A stretch of DNA of 35,703 bases from Rubrivivax sp. (GTDB lineage Bacteria; Pseudomonadota; Gammaproteobacteria; Burkholderiales; Burkholderiaceae_C), in assembly GCA_027483705.1 (NCBI GenBank), contig JAIXTY010000018.1:1-35703 (forward strand). The letters run 5' to 3'. The notes under the pieces were generated by a model. The model saw only the letters and a program-made list of their open reading frames with translations, searched no databases and was not told the origin of the DNA. Shown here in pieces: positions 16,235 to 25,511 of this stretch (position 1 is its first letter; each line of letters starts with the position of its first letter). The position numbers and the translations under genes were made by a program.

Positions 16235-17085
16235 TGAGTGAACGTGTGGATCCGCAACTCAGCGCCGGCAACCGCGTGGCGATGGCCGGCTACGAAGCCA
16301 CCCACTTCGGCTGGCAGGTCGATGCCGGCGTGGCCACGATCACGCTCAACCGCCCCGAGCGCAAGAACCCGCTCACCTTTGCCAGCTACGCCGAGCTGCG
16401 CGACCTGTTCCACCGCCTGCGCCACGCCACCGACGTGCACGTGGTGCTGCTGCAGGGCGCCGGTGGCAATTTCTGCAGCGGCGGCGACGTGCACGAGATC
16501 ATCGGCCCGCTGCTGCAACTGAAGGCGCCAGAGCTGCTGATGTTCACGCGCATGACGGGCGAGCTGGTCAAGGCCATGCGGCACTGCCCGCAGCCTATCG
16601 TGGCCGCGGTCGACGGCGTGTGCGCCGGGGCTGGCGCCATCCTCGCCATGGCCTCCGACCTGCGCCTCGGCACGGCCCGCAGCAAGACGGCGTTCCTCTT
16701 CAACCGCGTGGGCCTGGCGGGCTGCGACATGGGCGCCTGCGCGATGCTGCCGCGCATCGTGGGCCAGGGCCGCGCCAGCGAGTGGCTGTACACCGGGCGG
16801 GCGCTCGGCGGCGAGGAGGCGGCCGCCTGGGGCTTCTACAACCGGCTCGTCGCGCCCGAGGCGCTGCACGAGGAGGCGATGAAGCTGGCCCGCGACATCG
16901 CCGCCGGCCCCACCTTTGCCAACGGCATCACCAAGACCATGCTGCATCAGGAATGGGACATGGGCCTCGATGCCGCCATCGAGAGCGAGGCGCAGGCGCA
17001 GGCCATCTGCATGCTCACCGAAGACTTCCGCCGCGCGTACGAGGCCTTCGTAGCGAAGGGCAAGCCGGTGTTCAAGGGCGACTGA
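16234..17085 (+). CDS. Enoyl-CoA hydratase/isomerase family protein
   Basis: A 283-residue crotonase-fold protein. [23 protein letters not shown], the oxyanion-hole block [13 protein letters not shown] (~75-87) and [27 protein letters not shown] (~120-145) define the superfamily. At the position where classical hydratases carry the second catalytic Glu, the sequence reads [16 protein letters not shown], so Asp replaces it and the reaction may be isomerisation, hydrolytic ring opening or another crotonase reaction rather than simple hydration. Within the operon it would act on the alicyclic acyl-CoA made by the upstream monooxygenase/reductase, for example in hydration or C-C cleavage of the ring (inference). 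The start ATG overlaps the upstream stop by one base, and the acyl-CoA dehydrogenase follows after 3 bases. Confidence 0.85.
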   Translation: MSERVDPQLSAGNRVAMAGYEATHFGWQVDAGVATITLNRPERKNPLTFASYAELRDLFHRLRHATDVHVVLLQGAGGNFCSGGDVHEIIGPLLQLKAPELLMFTRMTGELVKAMRHCPQPIVAAVDGVCAGAGAILAMASDLRLGTARSKTAFLFNRVGLAGCDMGACAMLPRIVGQGRASEWLYTGRALGGEEAAAWGFYNRLVAPEALHEEAMKLARDIAAGPTFANGITKTMLHQEWDMGLDAAIESEAQAQAICMLTEDFRRAYEAFVAKGKPVFKGD

Positions 17086-17088
17086 GCG

Positions 17089-18230
<1,142 letters not shown>

Positions 18231-18234
<4 letters not shown>

Positions 18235-18641
18235 AGCAGATCCTGCAACCCCCGCACTGGGCGCGCCCCAAGGGCTACGCCAACGGCGTGGCGGCCACCG
18301 GCCGGCACATCTTCTTGGCCGGCATGATCGGCTGGGACACGCAGGGCGTGTTCCACTCCGACGACCTCGTCGCCCAGGTGCGGCAGGCGCTGCAGAACGT
18401 GGTCGAGGTGCTGGCCGAAGCCGGCGCGCGCCCCGAGCACATCACCCGCATGACCTGGTACCTGACCGACAAGCGCGAGTACGCGGCGCGGGCCCGCGAG
18501 ATCGGCACCGTGTTCCGCGAGCTGATCGGCGACTTCGGCATCGCGATGACCGCCGTGCAGGTGGCCGCGCTGATCGAAGACCGCGCGCAGGTCGAGATCG
18601 AGGTCACGGCCGTGCTCGGCGCCGACCCCAACCAAGTCTGA
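18231..18641 (+). CDS. RidA/YjgF family enamine/imine deaminase-like protein
   Basis: A 136-residue trimer-forming RidA-family protein. Recognisable blocks are [63 protein letters not shown], and the C-terminal [16 protein letters not shown], where the Arg near 121 matches the conserved Arg that binds carboxylates in active RidA enzymes. RidA proteins hydrolyse reactive enamines and imines to ketones plus ammonia. Placed by a 4-base overlap right after an acyl-CoA dehydrogenase in an aryl-CoA operon, it may remove the enamine nitrogen of a 2-amino-cyclohexenyl-CoA intermediate (inference). A general housekeeping paralogue is less likely because of the coupling. Glutaryl-CoA dehydrogenase follows after 20 bases. 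Confidence 0.87.
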
Positions 18642-18661
18642 TTCCATCCAAGGACACCACC

Positions 18662-19837
18662 ATGGCCAAAGCCGCCTTTCACTGGGACGACCCACTGCTG
18701 CTGGACCAGCAGCTCAGCGACGACGAACGCGCCGTGCGCGACGCCGCCGCGGCCTACTGCCAGGACCGCCTGGCCTCGCGCGTGCTCGAGGCCTTCCGCA
18801 CCGAGACCACCGACCCGGCCATCTTCCGCGAGATGGGCGAGCTCGGCCTGCTCGGCGCCACCATCCCCGAGGCCTACGGCGGCGCCGGCCTCAACTACGT
18901 GTGCTACGGCCTCGTGGCGCGCGAGGTCGAGCGCGTCGACAGCGGCTACCGCAGCATGATGAGCGTGCAGAGCTCGCTGGTGATGCTGCCGATCTTCGAG
19001 TTCGGCACCGAGGCGCAGCGCCAGAAGTACCTGCCGAAGCTGGCGCGCGGCGAGTGGATCGGCTGCTTCGGCCTGACCGAGCCCAACCACGGCTCCGACC
19101 CCGGCAGCATGGTCACGCGCGCCAAGGCGGTGCCGGGCGGCTACAGCCTCACCGGCAGCAAGATGTGGATCAGCAACTCGCCGTTCGCCGATGTCTTCGT
19201 GGTGTGGGCCAAGGACGACGCCGGCCAGATCCGCGGCTTCATCCTCGACAAGGGCATGAAGGGGCTGAGTGCCCCGGCCATCAAGGGCAAGGTCGGCCTG
19301 CGCGCCAGCCTCACCGGCGAGATCGTCATGGACGGCGTGTTCGTTCCCGAGGAGAACGCCTTCCCCGACGTGCGCGGCCTGAAGGGCCCGTTCACCTGCC
19401 TGAACAGCGCGCGCTACGGCATCGCCTGGGGCGCCCTGGGCGCGGCCGAGGACTGCTACGCCCGCGCCCGCCAGTACGTGCTGGACCGCCAGCAGTTCGG
19501 CAAGCCGCTGGCCGCGAATCAGCTGATCCAGAAGAAGCTCGCGGACATGGCCACCGACATCAGCCTGGGCCTGCAGGGCTGCCTGCGCCTGGGCCGCATG
19601 AAGGACGAGGGCATCGCCTCGGTGGAGGCCACCAGCATCCTCAAGCGCAACAGCTGCGGCAAGGCGCTCGACATCGCCCGCACCGCACGCGACATGATGG
19701 GCGGCAATGGCATTTCTGACGAGTACGGCGTGGCACGCCACCTCGTCAACCTCGAGGTCGTGAACACCTACGAGGGCACGCACGACATCCACGCGCTGAT
19801 CCTGGGCCGCGCCATCACCGGCATCGTGGCGTTCTGA
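18662..19837 (+). CDS. gcdH: Glutaryl-CoA dehydrogenase
   Basis: A 391-residue FAD enzyme that oxidises and decarboxylates glutaryl-CoA to crotonyl-CoA plus CO2, in the degradation of lysine, tryptophan and many aromatic acids. Diagnostic blocks are [130 protein letters not shown] and [18 protein letters not shown] with catalytic Glu371. The Arg in the [20 protein letters not shown] region agrees with the gamma-carboxylate site expected for this enzyme. The spacer before it has an AGGA element (18651-18654), a workable ribosome site. As the last gene of the operon it suggests that the ring-derived dicarboxylic acyl-CoA drains to glutaryl-CoA, which is inference. Confidence 0.93.
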   Translation: MAKAAFHWDDPLLLDQQLSDDERAVRDAAAAYCQDRLASRVLEAFRTETTDPAIFREMGELGLLGATIPEAYGGAGLNYVCYGLVAREVERVDSGYRSMMSVQSSLVMLPIFEFGTEAQRQKYLPKLARGEWIGCFGLTEPNHGSDPGSMVTRAKAVPGGYSLTGSKMWISNSPFADVFVVWAKDDAGQIRGFILDKGMKGLSAPAIKGKVGLRASLTGEIVMDGVFVPEENAFPDVRGLKGPFTCLNSARYGIAWGALGAAEDCYARARQYVLDRQQFGKPLAANQLIQKKLADMATDISLGLQGCLRLGRMKDEGIASVEATSILKRNSCGKALDIARTARDMMGGNGISDEYGVARHLVNLEVVNTYEGTHDIHALILGRAITGIVAF

Positions 19838-19840
19838 CCC

Positions 19841-19871
19841 CACGGCGGGTCGGGGTAGCCCGCGCGCGGGC
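19841..19871 (+). terminator. Palindromes after the aryl-CoA operon
   Basis: Just downstream of gcdH, ACCCC and GGGGT (about 19837-19856) can pair, followed by the perfect 14-base palindrome GCCCGCGCGCGGGC at 19858-19871. No T tract follows, so intrinsic termination is unproven. It is the only candidate operon terminator before the next gene. Confidence 0.3.
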
Positions 19872-19936
19872 AGGTCTATCGACAATCCGTCGGTTGGTGG
19901 CGATTGGCGCCCGCATACTGGGCCTTTGCCGTGACG

Positions 19937-22291
19937 ATGCCCGAGACCCGCCCGATCTCCCGCACCGACCGCGAGGCTCCCGCCCGGGGCGGCCTGGCCG
20001 TGCAGCGGCTGCGGGCGTGGTTCGTGCGGATGAGCTTCCGCACCAAGTTCCTGGTCGTCGGCGTGCTGGTGGCCGGCCCGCTGTGTGCGCTGGCGGGTTA
20101 TGCCGCCGCCCAGTTCCACGGTCAGGTGCAGGTCACCAAGAGCCGCGCCGAGGCGCTGGACCGGGCCGCCCGCGCGCGCGACCTCATCGAGGCGCTGGCC
20201 CTGCACCGCGGCCTCACGGCCACCGTGCTGGCCGGCGGCGAGGGCCTGTCGAGCCGGCTCGTGCAGCAGCAGCAGGCGGTGGAGAAGGCGCTGGTGCAGA
20301 TGCTCGAGGCCCTGCCCGACGACGCCGAGGGCCGCCCGGACCTGCCCTCGCCGCGGCAGCTGGCGGCCGATGTGCGGGCTCTGAAGCAGTTGCCCGACGC
20401 GATGGAGCCGATGCGCAACTTCGAGCGGCACAACCACGTGATCGACCAGTTGCTGGTGCTGATGCACCACACGGGCACACGCGGCGCCACCAGCAACGGG
20501 CCGCAGCTGGCCGGCGCCTACGACCTGGCCTTCGTGGCGCTGCCGATGCTGGTGGAGTCCGTCGGCCGCCAGCGCGGCTGGGGCAGCGCGGTGCTGCAGC
20601 AGGAGCAGTTCAGCGCCCCGGAGACCTCGCGGCACCTGATGTTCGCCGGCGCCGTGGCGCTGCGGCTGGAGCTGCTGGAGGCCGACACGCGCTCGCTGCC
20701 CGAGCTGGACCGCCTGAGCACCGCCGAAGGTTCGCGCGAGGGCTCGGTCACGCTGCGCCTGAAGGCCGCGCTGGCCGAGGTGGAGGTGTTCACGCAGCGC
20801 TCGATCGCGCAGGTGCTGGCCCGCCAGGGCGGCGGCGAGGCCGCCCTGCAGCACTTCACCGAGGGCACGACGGCCATCGAGCGGCTGCTCGCCGTCTCGC
20901 GCGACGTGAGCACGCAGCTGCAGGCCCGCACGCGGGCGCAGCAGGAACGTGCCGAGGTGCTGCGCCTGGCCTCGCTGGGCGGCATGCTGCTGGTGATGCT
21001 GGCGCTGGCGCTCGTGTACCGCGAGTTCGAGGACACCACGGTGCGGCGCCTGCAGCGGCTGAAGCAGGCCTCGGCCCGCATCGCCGACGGGCAGTTCGAG
21101 GACAGCGTGTCGGTGGAGGGCAGCGACGAGATCGCCTCGCTGGCCGACGCGCTGGACGCCATGCGCCGCCGCCTGCGCCAGGCCGTGGCCGACAACGCCA
21201 GCACGCTGGCGGCGCGAGAGTCCGAGCGCGCGCGCACCGAGTTCCTGGCGCGCTGGAGCCATGACCTGCGCACGCCGCTGGCCGCGGTGCTGGGCTTCGC
21301 GCGGCTGCTGGCCGAGCGCGACGCCGAGCAGCTCTCGGCCACGCAGCAGGCCGACCTGCAGCGCATCGAGACCGCGGCCGAGCACCTGCTGCACCTGGTG
21401 GACGACGTGCTCGCCATCAGCACCGACGAGCTGCGCGAGGCCGCCCCGGTGGCGGAGCCGGTGGACACCGCCGCGGTCGTGGCCGATGCCGCGGCGCTCA
21501 ACGGCCCCGAGGCCGAGCGTCGCGGCATCCGGCTCACCCACGCCGTGGCGGGCCTGCCGCCGGCCCGTGCCGACCGCACGCGACTGCTGCAGGTGCTGGG
21601 CAACCTCGTCGGCAACGCCATCAAGTTCAACCACGATGGCGGCTGGGTGTCGCTGCGCGGCGCCGTCGAGGGCCACGAGCTGCGGCTCGATGTCTCTGAC
21701 GGCGGCCCCGGCATCGAGGGCCGGCAGCTGTCGAGGCTGTTCAGGCCCTTCGAGCGGCTCGACGCCGAATCGCGCGGCGTACCCGGCAGCGGCCTGGGCC
21801 TGGCCACCTGCAAGCGCCTGGTGGAGGCCATGCAGGGCCGCATCGCCGTGCACAGCCGGCCCGGCGAAGGCACGACCTTCAGCCTGTGGCTGCCGCTGGC
21901 CGAGACGCCACCCGCAACCCCGCGCCGGCTGGCCGGGCGCGTGGCCTACGTCGAGGACAACGAGACCAACATCGAGCTGCTCTCGGCCATGCTCGGCGCG
22001 CGCACCGAACTGCGGCTGACGGTGTTCCGCACCGGCGCCGAGGCCCTGGCCTCGGGCGGGCGCTTCGATCTCTGGATCATCGACCGCCAGCTGCCCGACA
22101 CCGACGGCCTGGCCCTGCTCGGCGCGCTGCAGCAGCACCGCGGCGAGCCGCTGTGCGCCGTGATGTTCACGGCCGATGCCCTGCCGCAGCGTCGAGACGA
22201 GGCCCTGGCCGCCGGCTTCACCGACTGCTGGACCAAGCCGCTGCAGCTCGACGCGATGGAGCGCGCGCTGCGCACGCTGCTGCCGGCCTGA
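19937..22291 (+). CDS. Membrane-bound hybrid sensor histidine kinase with receiver domain
   Basis: A 784-residue hybrid kinase. A first membrane helix (FLVVGVLVAGPLCALAGYA, ~35-54) is followed by a ~270-residue periplasmic helical domain and a second helix (LASLGGMLLVMLALALVY, ~340-357). The sensor contains ALHRGLTATVLAGG and later ESVGRQRGWGSAVL, reminiscent of the R-G-x-T/S-A elements of NIT-type nitrate/nitrite sensing domains; that resemblance is suggestive only. HAMP follows, then HisKA with His442 in WSHDLRTPLAAVLGFARLL and HATPase with LGNLVGNAIKF, SDGGPGI and GSGLGLATCKRLV. A C-terminal receiver (~675-784) holds Asp716 in WIIDRQLPDTDG and Lys767 in WTKPLQ. No output domain or partner regulator is adjacent. 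An in-frame TTG at 19904 is possible, but ATG 19937 gives the more usual N-terminus. Confidence 0.88.
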   Translation: MPETRPISRTDREAPARGGLAVQRLRAWFVRMSFRTKFLVVGVLVAGPLCALAGYAAAQFHGQVQVTKSRAEALDRAARARDLIEALALHRGLTATVLAGGEGLSSRLVQQQQAVEKALVQMLEALPDDAEGRPDLPSPRQLAADVRALKQLPDAMEPMRNFERHNHVIDQLLVLMHHTGTRGATSNGPQLAGAYDLAFVALPMLVESVGRQRGWGSAVLQQEQFSAPETSRHLMFAGAVALRLELLEADTRSLPELDRLSTAEGSREGSVTLRLKAALAEVEVFTQRSIAQVLARQGGGEAALQHFTEGTTAIERLLAVSRDVSTQLQARTRAQQERAEVLRLASLGGMLLVMLALALVYREFEDTTVRRLQRLKQASARIADGQFEDSVSVEGSDEIASLADALDAMRRRLRQAVADNASTLAARESERARTEFLARWSHDLRTPLAAVLGFARLLAERDAEQLSATQQADLQRIETAAEHLLHLVDDVLAISTDELREAAPVAEPVDTAAVVADAAALNGPEAERRGIRLTHAVAGLPPARADRTRLLQVLGNLVGNAIKFNHDGGWVSLRGAVEGHELRLDVSDGGPGIEGRQLSRLFRPFERLDAESRGVPGSGLGLATCKRLVEAMQGRIAVHSRPGEGTTFSLWLPLAETPPATPRRLAGRVAYVEDNETNIELLSAMLGARTELRLTVFRTGAEALASGGRFDLWIIDRQLPDTDGLALLGALQQHRGEPLCAVMFTADALPQRRDEALAAGFTDCWTKPLQLDAMERALRTLLPA

Positions 22292-22317
22292 AGCCCAGGC
22301 CGGGGCCCCGGTGGGCT
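22292..22317. terminator. Bidirectional hairpin between convergent genes
   Basis: AGCCCA (22292-22297) pairs with TGGGCT (22312-22317), and CCGGGG (22300-22305) pairs with CCCCGG (22306-22311), with a two-base GG bulge on one side. The structure fills the whole gap between the convergent stops of the hybrid kinase and lipB, so it could stop transcription from both sides. There is no T tract on either strand, which is common in such GC-rich genomes. Confidence 0.45.
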
Positions 22318-23009
22318 CAGGGCGCGAGGCGCCGCTGCAGGTGGGCCGCCAGCCGCGGCGCCACCTCGTCCCACGTGGCAGACACGCCCAGCGTGGCCAG
22401 GTCCACCGTTCGCAGGCCGGCATAGCCGCAGGGGTTGATGCGGCCGAAGGGCTCGAGGTCCATCGCGACGTTCAGCGCCAGGCCGTGGTACGTGCAATGC
22501 CGGCTCACCTTGATGCCCAGCGCGGCGATCTTGCCCAGGCCGCGCATCGGGTCGGCACCGGGCAGCGGCGGCGGCAGCGCGGCATGGCCGAAGGGATCGT
22601 CCAGCCGCACGTAGATGCCCGGCGCGCCGCGCACGCGGTGGCCAGTGACGCCGGCGTCGGCCAGCGTGTCGAGCAGCGCGGCCTCGATGCGGAACACGTA
22701 CTCCTTGACGAAGTAGCCGCGGCGCCGCAGGTCCAGCAGCGGGTAGGCCACCACCTGCCCGGGGCCGTGGTACGTGACCTGACCGCCACGTTCCGTGGCC
22801 ACCACCGGGATGTCGCCGGGCGCGAGCAGGTGGCCGGCCTGCCCGGCCAGGCCCTGCGTGAACACCGGCTCGTGCTCGACGAGCCAGATCTCGTCGGCCG
22901 TGGCCTCGTTGCGCGCCGCGGTGAAGTCGCGCATCGCCTGCAGCGTGGCGGCGTAGGGCTGGCGGCCCAGCAGCCGCACCGCCGTGTCGCCGGGTGAGCT
23001 CAGGTCCAT
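22317..23009 (-). CDS. lipB: Octanoyltransferase LipB
   Basis: A 230-residue lipoyl(octanoyl) transferase, which moves octanoyl from acyl carrier protein onto lipoyl domains of 2-oxoacid dehydrogenases in the cytoplasm. Signatures are [40 protein letters not shown] (74-93), [25 protein letters not shown] with catalytic Lys160 and Cys172, and [13 protein letters not shown] loop of about 20 residues rich in Pro ([19 protein letters not shown], ~136-154) sits before the catalytic Lys and is longer than in E. coli LipB. The ATG at 23009 overlaps the last 10 bases of the upstream transporter gene, so it is probably translated from that message. The lipA partner usually found beside lipB is not in the window. 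Confidence 0.93.
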   Translation of the reverse strand: MDLSSPGDTAVRLLGRQPYAATLQAMRDFTAARNEATADEIWLVEHEPVFTQGLAGQAGHLLAPGDIPVVATERGGQVTYHGPGQVVAYPLLDLRRRGYFVKEYVFRIEAALLDTLADAGVTGHRVRGAPGIYVRLDDPFGHAALPPPLPGADPMRGLGKIAALGIKVSRHCTYHGLALNVAMDLEPFGRINPCGYAGLRTVDLATLGVSATWDEVAPRLAAHLQRRLAP

Positions 23010-24535
23010 CGCCGGGCCCTGCGTTCCAGCGCGCCGAAGCCCAGCTGCACCAGCACCGCCAGCAGCGCCGCCGGCACGGCGCCGGCGAGCATCTGCGCCG
23101 GCTCGTTGACGGCCAGGCCGGCCACGATGCGCTCGCCCAGGCCCCCGGCGCCGACGAAGGCGGCCACGGTGGCCGTGCCGACGTTGATGACGGCGGCCGT
23201 GGTGACGCCGGCCAGCAGCACCGGCAGCGCCAGCGGCAGCATCACGTGGCGCAGGATGTCGCGGCGTTGCAGGCCCAGGGCCTGTGCCGCCTGCACCAGC
23301 CCGGCGGGCACCGCCGCCAGGCCCGCGATGGTGTTGGCCACGATCGGCAGCAGCGCGTAGGCGAACAGCGCCACCAGCGCCGGCACGAAGCCGATGCGGC
23401 CGAGCACCGCCACCAGCACCGCCAGCAGCGCCAGCGAGGGCACGGTCTGCAGCAGGCCCACGGCACTGCGCAGCACGGCGCCCGCGCGGGGCCGCGCCTG
23501 CGCCCACACGCCCAGCGGCACGCCCACGGCCACGGCCAGCACGAGCGAGCCGAACACCAGCGCCAGGTGCTGCGCGAGCAGCCGGCCCAGGTCGGGCGCC
23601 AGCAGCCGCTCGACGAAGCCCGGCCGCGCCGCGGGGGCCCCCGTTGACGCGGCGGCCTGGCCGGCCGGGCGGGCCAGGAAGTCGCGCGCGATGTCGGCGA
23701 AGGGCCGGCCGTCGACCTCGGCCTCGGCGTTGAGCGCGATCATCGTCGCCTCGGGAAGCCGCCCCTGCAGCGCGGCCAGCGCGCGCTGCGCGGGCTCGGG
23801 CAGCGTGCCCTGCATCAGCAGCACGGCGTCGTACCGCGGGAAGAAGCCGCGGTCGTCCTTCAGCACGCGCAGGCCCAGGCGGCCGATCTGCGCATCGGTG
23901 CTGTAGACATCGATCAGGTCCACCTGCCCGCCGGCCAGGGCCTTGAAGGCCAGGCCGTGGTCGAGCCCGGCGCCGGGCTTGATCGCCAGGCCGTAGGCGC
24001 GGGCCAGCGCCGGCCAGCCGTCGGCACGCACCAGGAACTCGTGCGACAGCCCGGCGCGCAGCGAAGCCAGCGTGGCCGGCGGCAGCCGCGCCAGGTCGGA
24101 AATCGTGGCCACGCCCAGCCGCTGCGCATCGGCCTCTCGCAGCGCCAGCGCGTAAGTGTTGTTGAAGCCCAGCGGCACCGCCGCCTTCAGGCCGCGCGCG
24201 GCCAGCACGGTGTTCAGCTCGGCCAGCGTCGGCGCGGCATCGGCGGGCAACTTCAGCAGTTCGCGGGCGATGGTGCCGGTGTACTCGGGGTACACCTGCA
24301 CCTCGCCGCGGGCCAGCGCCTGCTCGAGGATGGCGGTGTTGCCCAGGCCCTGGCGGTGCACCGCCGGCATGCCCGCCGCCACCAGCGTCTGGGTGACGAT
24401 CTCGCCAAGCACGTAGCTCTCGGTGAAGCGCTTGGAGCCCACCGGCACCGGCTCGGCCGCCCAGGCCGCCGCGGCCGGCAGCGCCGCCAGCAGCGCGAAG
24501 ATCAGCCCGTGGGCGAGTTGGCAGAGGGCCCGCAT
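23000..24535 (-). CDS. OpuB/OpuC-like substrate-binding and permease fusion of an ABC transporter
   Basis: A 511-residue fusion. After a signal-like N-terminus ([22 protein letters not shown]), residues ~28-290 are an OpuAC/ProX-type binding protein: [73 protein letters not shown]. Residues ~315-500 are a permease with about five to six helices and the ABC coupling loop [28 protein letters not shown] (EAA motif). Such fusions serve glycine betaine, choline or related osmolytes and methylated amines. The signal peptide would lead the binding domain into the periplasm tethered to the membrane part. No ATP-binding subunit is nearby, so it must come from elsewhere. It lies 10 bases downstream of a BMP-family binding protein gene and overlaps lipB. 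Confidence 0.88.
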   Translation of the reverse strand: MRALCQLAHGLIFALLAALPAAAAWAAEPVPVGSKRFTESYVLGEIVTQTLVAAGMPAVHRQGLGNTAILEQALARGEVQVYPEYTGTIARELLKLPADAAPTLAELNTVLAARGLKAAVPLGFNNTYALALREADAQRLGVATISDLARLPPATLASLRAGLSHEFLVRADGWPALARAYGLAIKPGAGLDHGLAFKALAGGQVDLIDVYSTDAQIGRLGLRVLKDDRGFFPRYDAVLLMQGTLPEPAQRALAALQGRLPEATMIALNAEAEVDGRPFADIARDFLARPAGQAAASTGAPAARPGFVERLLAPDLGRLLAQHLALVFGSLVLAVAVGVPLGVWAQARPRAGAVLRSAVGLLQTVPSLALLAVLVAVLGRIGFVPALVALFAYALLPIVANTIAGLAAVPAGLVQAAQALGLQRRDILRHVMLPLALPVLLAGVTTAAVINVGTATVAAFVGAGGLGERIVAGLAVNEPAQMLAGAVPAALLAVLVQLGFGALERRARRWT

Positions 24536-24545
24536 GCGGGCATTG

Positions 24546-25511
24546 TCAGCGGCACTGGCCGGTCACGCTGGAGTCGATCACCTTCAGCCGGCCGGCGATG
24601 ATCTCGGCCTTGGCGGCGTCGACGCGCCGCTTCATCTCGGGGGTGATGAGCCTGGCGTTGTGCTCGTCGAGCGCGTAGTCCAGCGCGCCCTCCTTCAGCC
24701 CCAGCACCGTGACCCCCGGCTGCACGCCGCGGAAGGCCTGCAGCACCGCGAGATCCACGCGCTTGAGCATGCTCGTGAGCATGGTGCCCGGGTGCAGGTG
24801 GTTCTGGTTCACGTCGACGCCGATGCCGTAGACGCCACCGTCCTTGGCCGCCTGCAGCACGCCCAGGCCGGTGGTGCCGGCGGCGGCGAACAGCACATCG
24901 GCGCCCTGCGCGATCTGCGTCTTGGCGAGTTCGGCACCGCGGGCGGGGTCGGTCCAGGCGGCGTTGGTGGTGCCGGTCATGGCCGAGGTGAGCTTGACGG
25001 CGGGCCGGGCAAAGCGCGCGCCCTGCTCGTAGCCGCACAGCACCTTGCGCACGAGCGGGATGTCCTGCCCGCCCACGAAGCCCACCGTGCCCGTCTTGCT
25101 GGCCAGCGCGGCCAGCATGCCCACGAGGAACGCGCCCTCGTGCTCGCGGTAGACGAAGCTCTGCACGTTGGGCAGGTCCACCACCATGTCGATGATCGCG
25201 AACTGCAGCCTCGGGAAGTCGCGAGCCACCTTGTCGATGGCGCTGGCCTGCGGGAAGCCGACGCCGACGATGGGGCTGGCGCCGCGCTCGGCGAAGCGCC
25301 GCGCCGCCTGCTCGCGTTGCGGCGCGTTGGCGATCTCGAACTCGAGGTAGGGCTTGCCGGCTTCCTTCTTCCAGGCCTCGGCGCCGCGCCAGGCGGCCTC
25401 GCCGAAGCTCTTGTCGTTCTTGCCGCCGAGCTCGAAGATGATCGCCGGCTGGGCCGCCGCCGCGCCGGCCACCAGGGCCAGCGCGGCGGTGATGACCGCC
25501 GCGCGCCTCAT
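24546..25511 (-). CDS. BMP-family ABC transporter substrate-binding protein
   Basis: A 321-residue periplasmic binding protein of the basic membrane protein (BMP/PnrA, PF02608) family, whose known members bind purine nucleosides and, in some cases, riboflavin or other ligands. The signal peptide is MRRAAVITAALALVAGAAAAQP with probable cleavage after AAA or AQ; there is no lipobox Cys. Typical blocks are FELGGKNDKSFGEAAWRGAE, SPIVGVGFPQASAIDKVARDFP, FAIIDMVVDLPNVQSFVYREHEGAFLVGMLAALASKTGTVGFVGG, DVLFAAAGTTGLGVLQAAKDGGVYGIGVDVNQN. No matching BMP-type permease or ATPase is adjacent; the next gene encodes a betaine-type fusion instead. The start overlaps the TonB receptor stop by one base (TGATG), so uptake across outer membrane and periplasm is probably coordinated. 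Ligand unknown. Confidence 0.88.
   Translation of the reverse strand: MRRAAVITAALALVAGAAAAQPAIIFELGGKNDKSFGEAAWRGAEAWKKEAGKPYLEFEIANAPQREQAARRFAERGASPIVGVGFPQASAIDKVARDFPRLQFAIIDMVVDLPNVQSFVYREHEGAFLVGMLAALASKTGTVGFVGGQDIPLVRKVLCGYEQGARFARPAVKLTSAMTGTTNAAWTDPARGAELAKTQIAQGADVLFAAAGTTGLGVLQAAKDGGVYGIGVDVNQNHLHPGTMLTSMLKRVDLAVLQAFRGVQPGVTVLGLKEGALDYALDEHNARLITPEMKRRVDAAKAEIIAGRLKVIDSSVTGQCR

Noticed and set aside
18275..22423. A very long minus-strand open frame opposite RidA, gcdH and the hybrid kinase
   Set aside because: Its translation is low-complexity Gln/His/Arg/Ala/Leu-rich with no domain, and it lies opposite genes with clear motifs. Such frames are expected in DNA of this GC content. 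The same applies to 1906-4874, 13886-16105 and 28711-30021 on the minus strand.
23000..25511. A complete ABC transporter
   Set aside because: Two binding components and one permease are present but no ATP-binding subunit, and the BMP protein and OpuB fusion belong to different transporter families.
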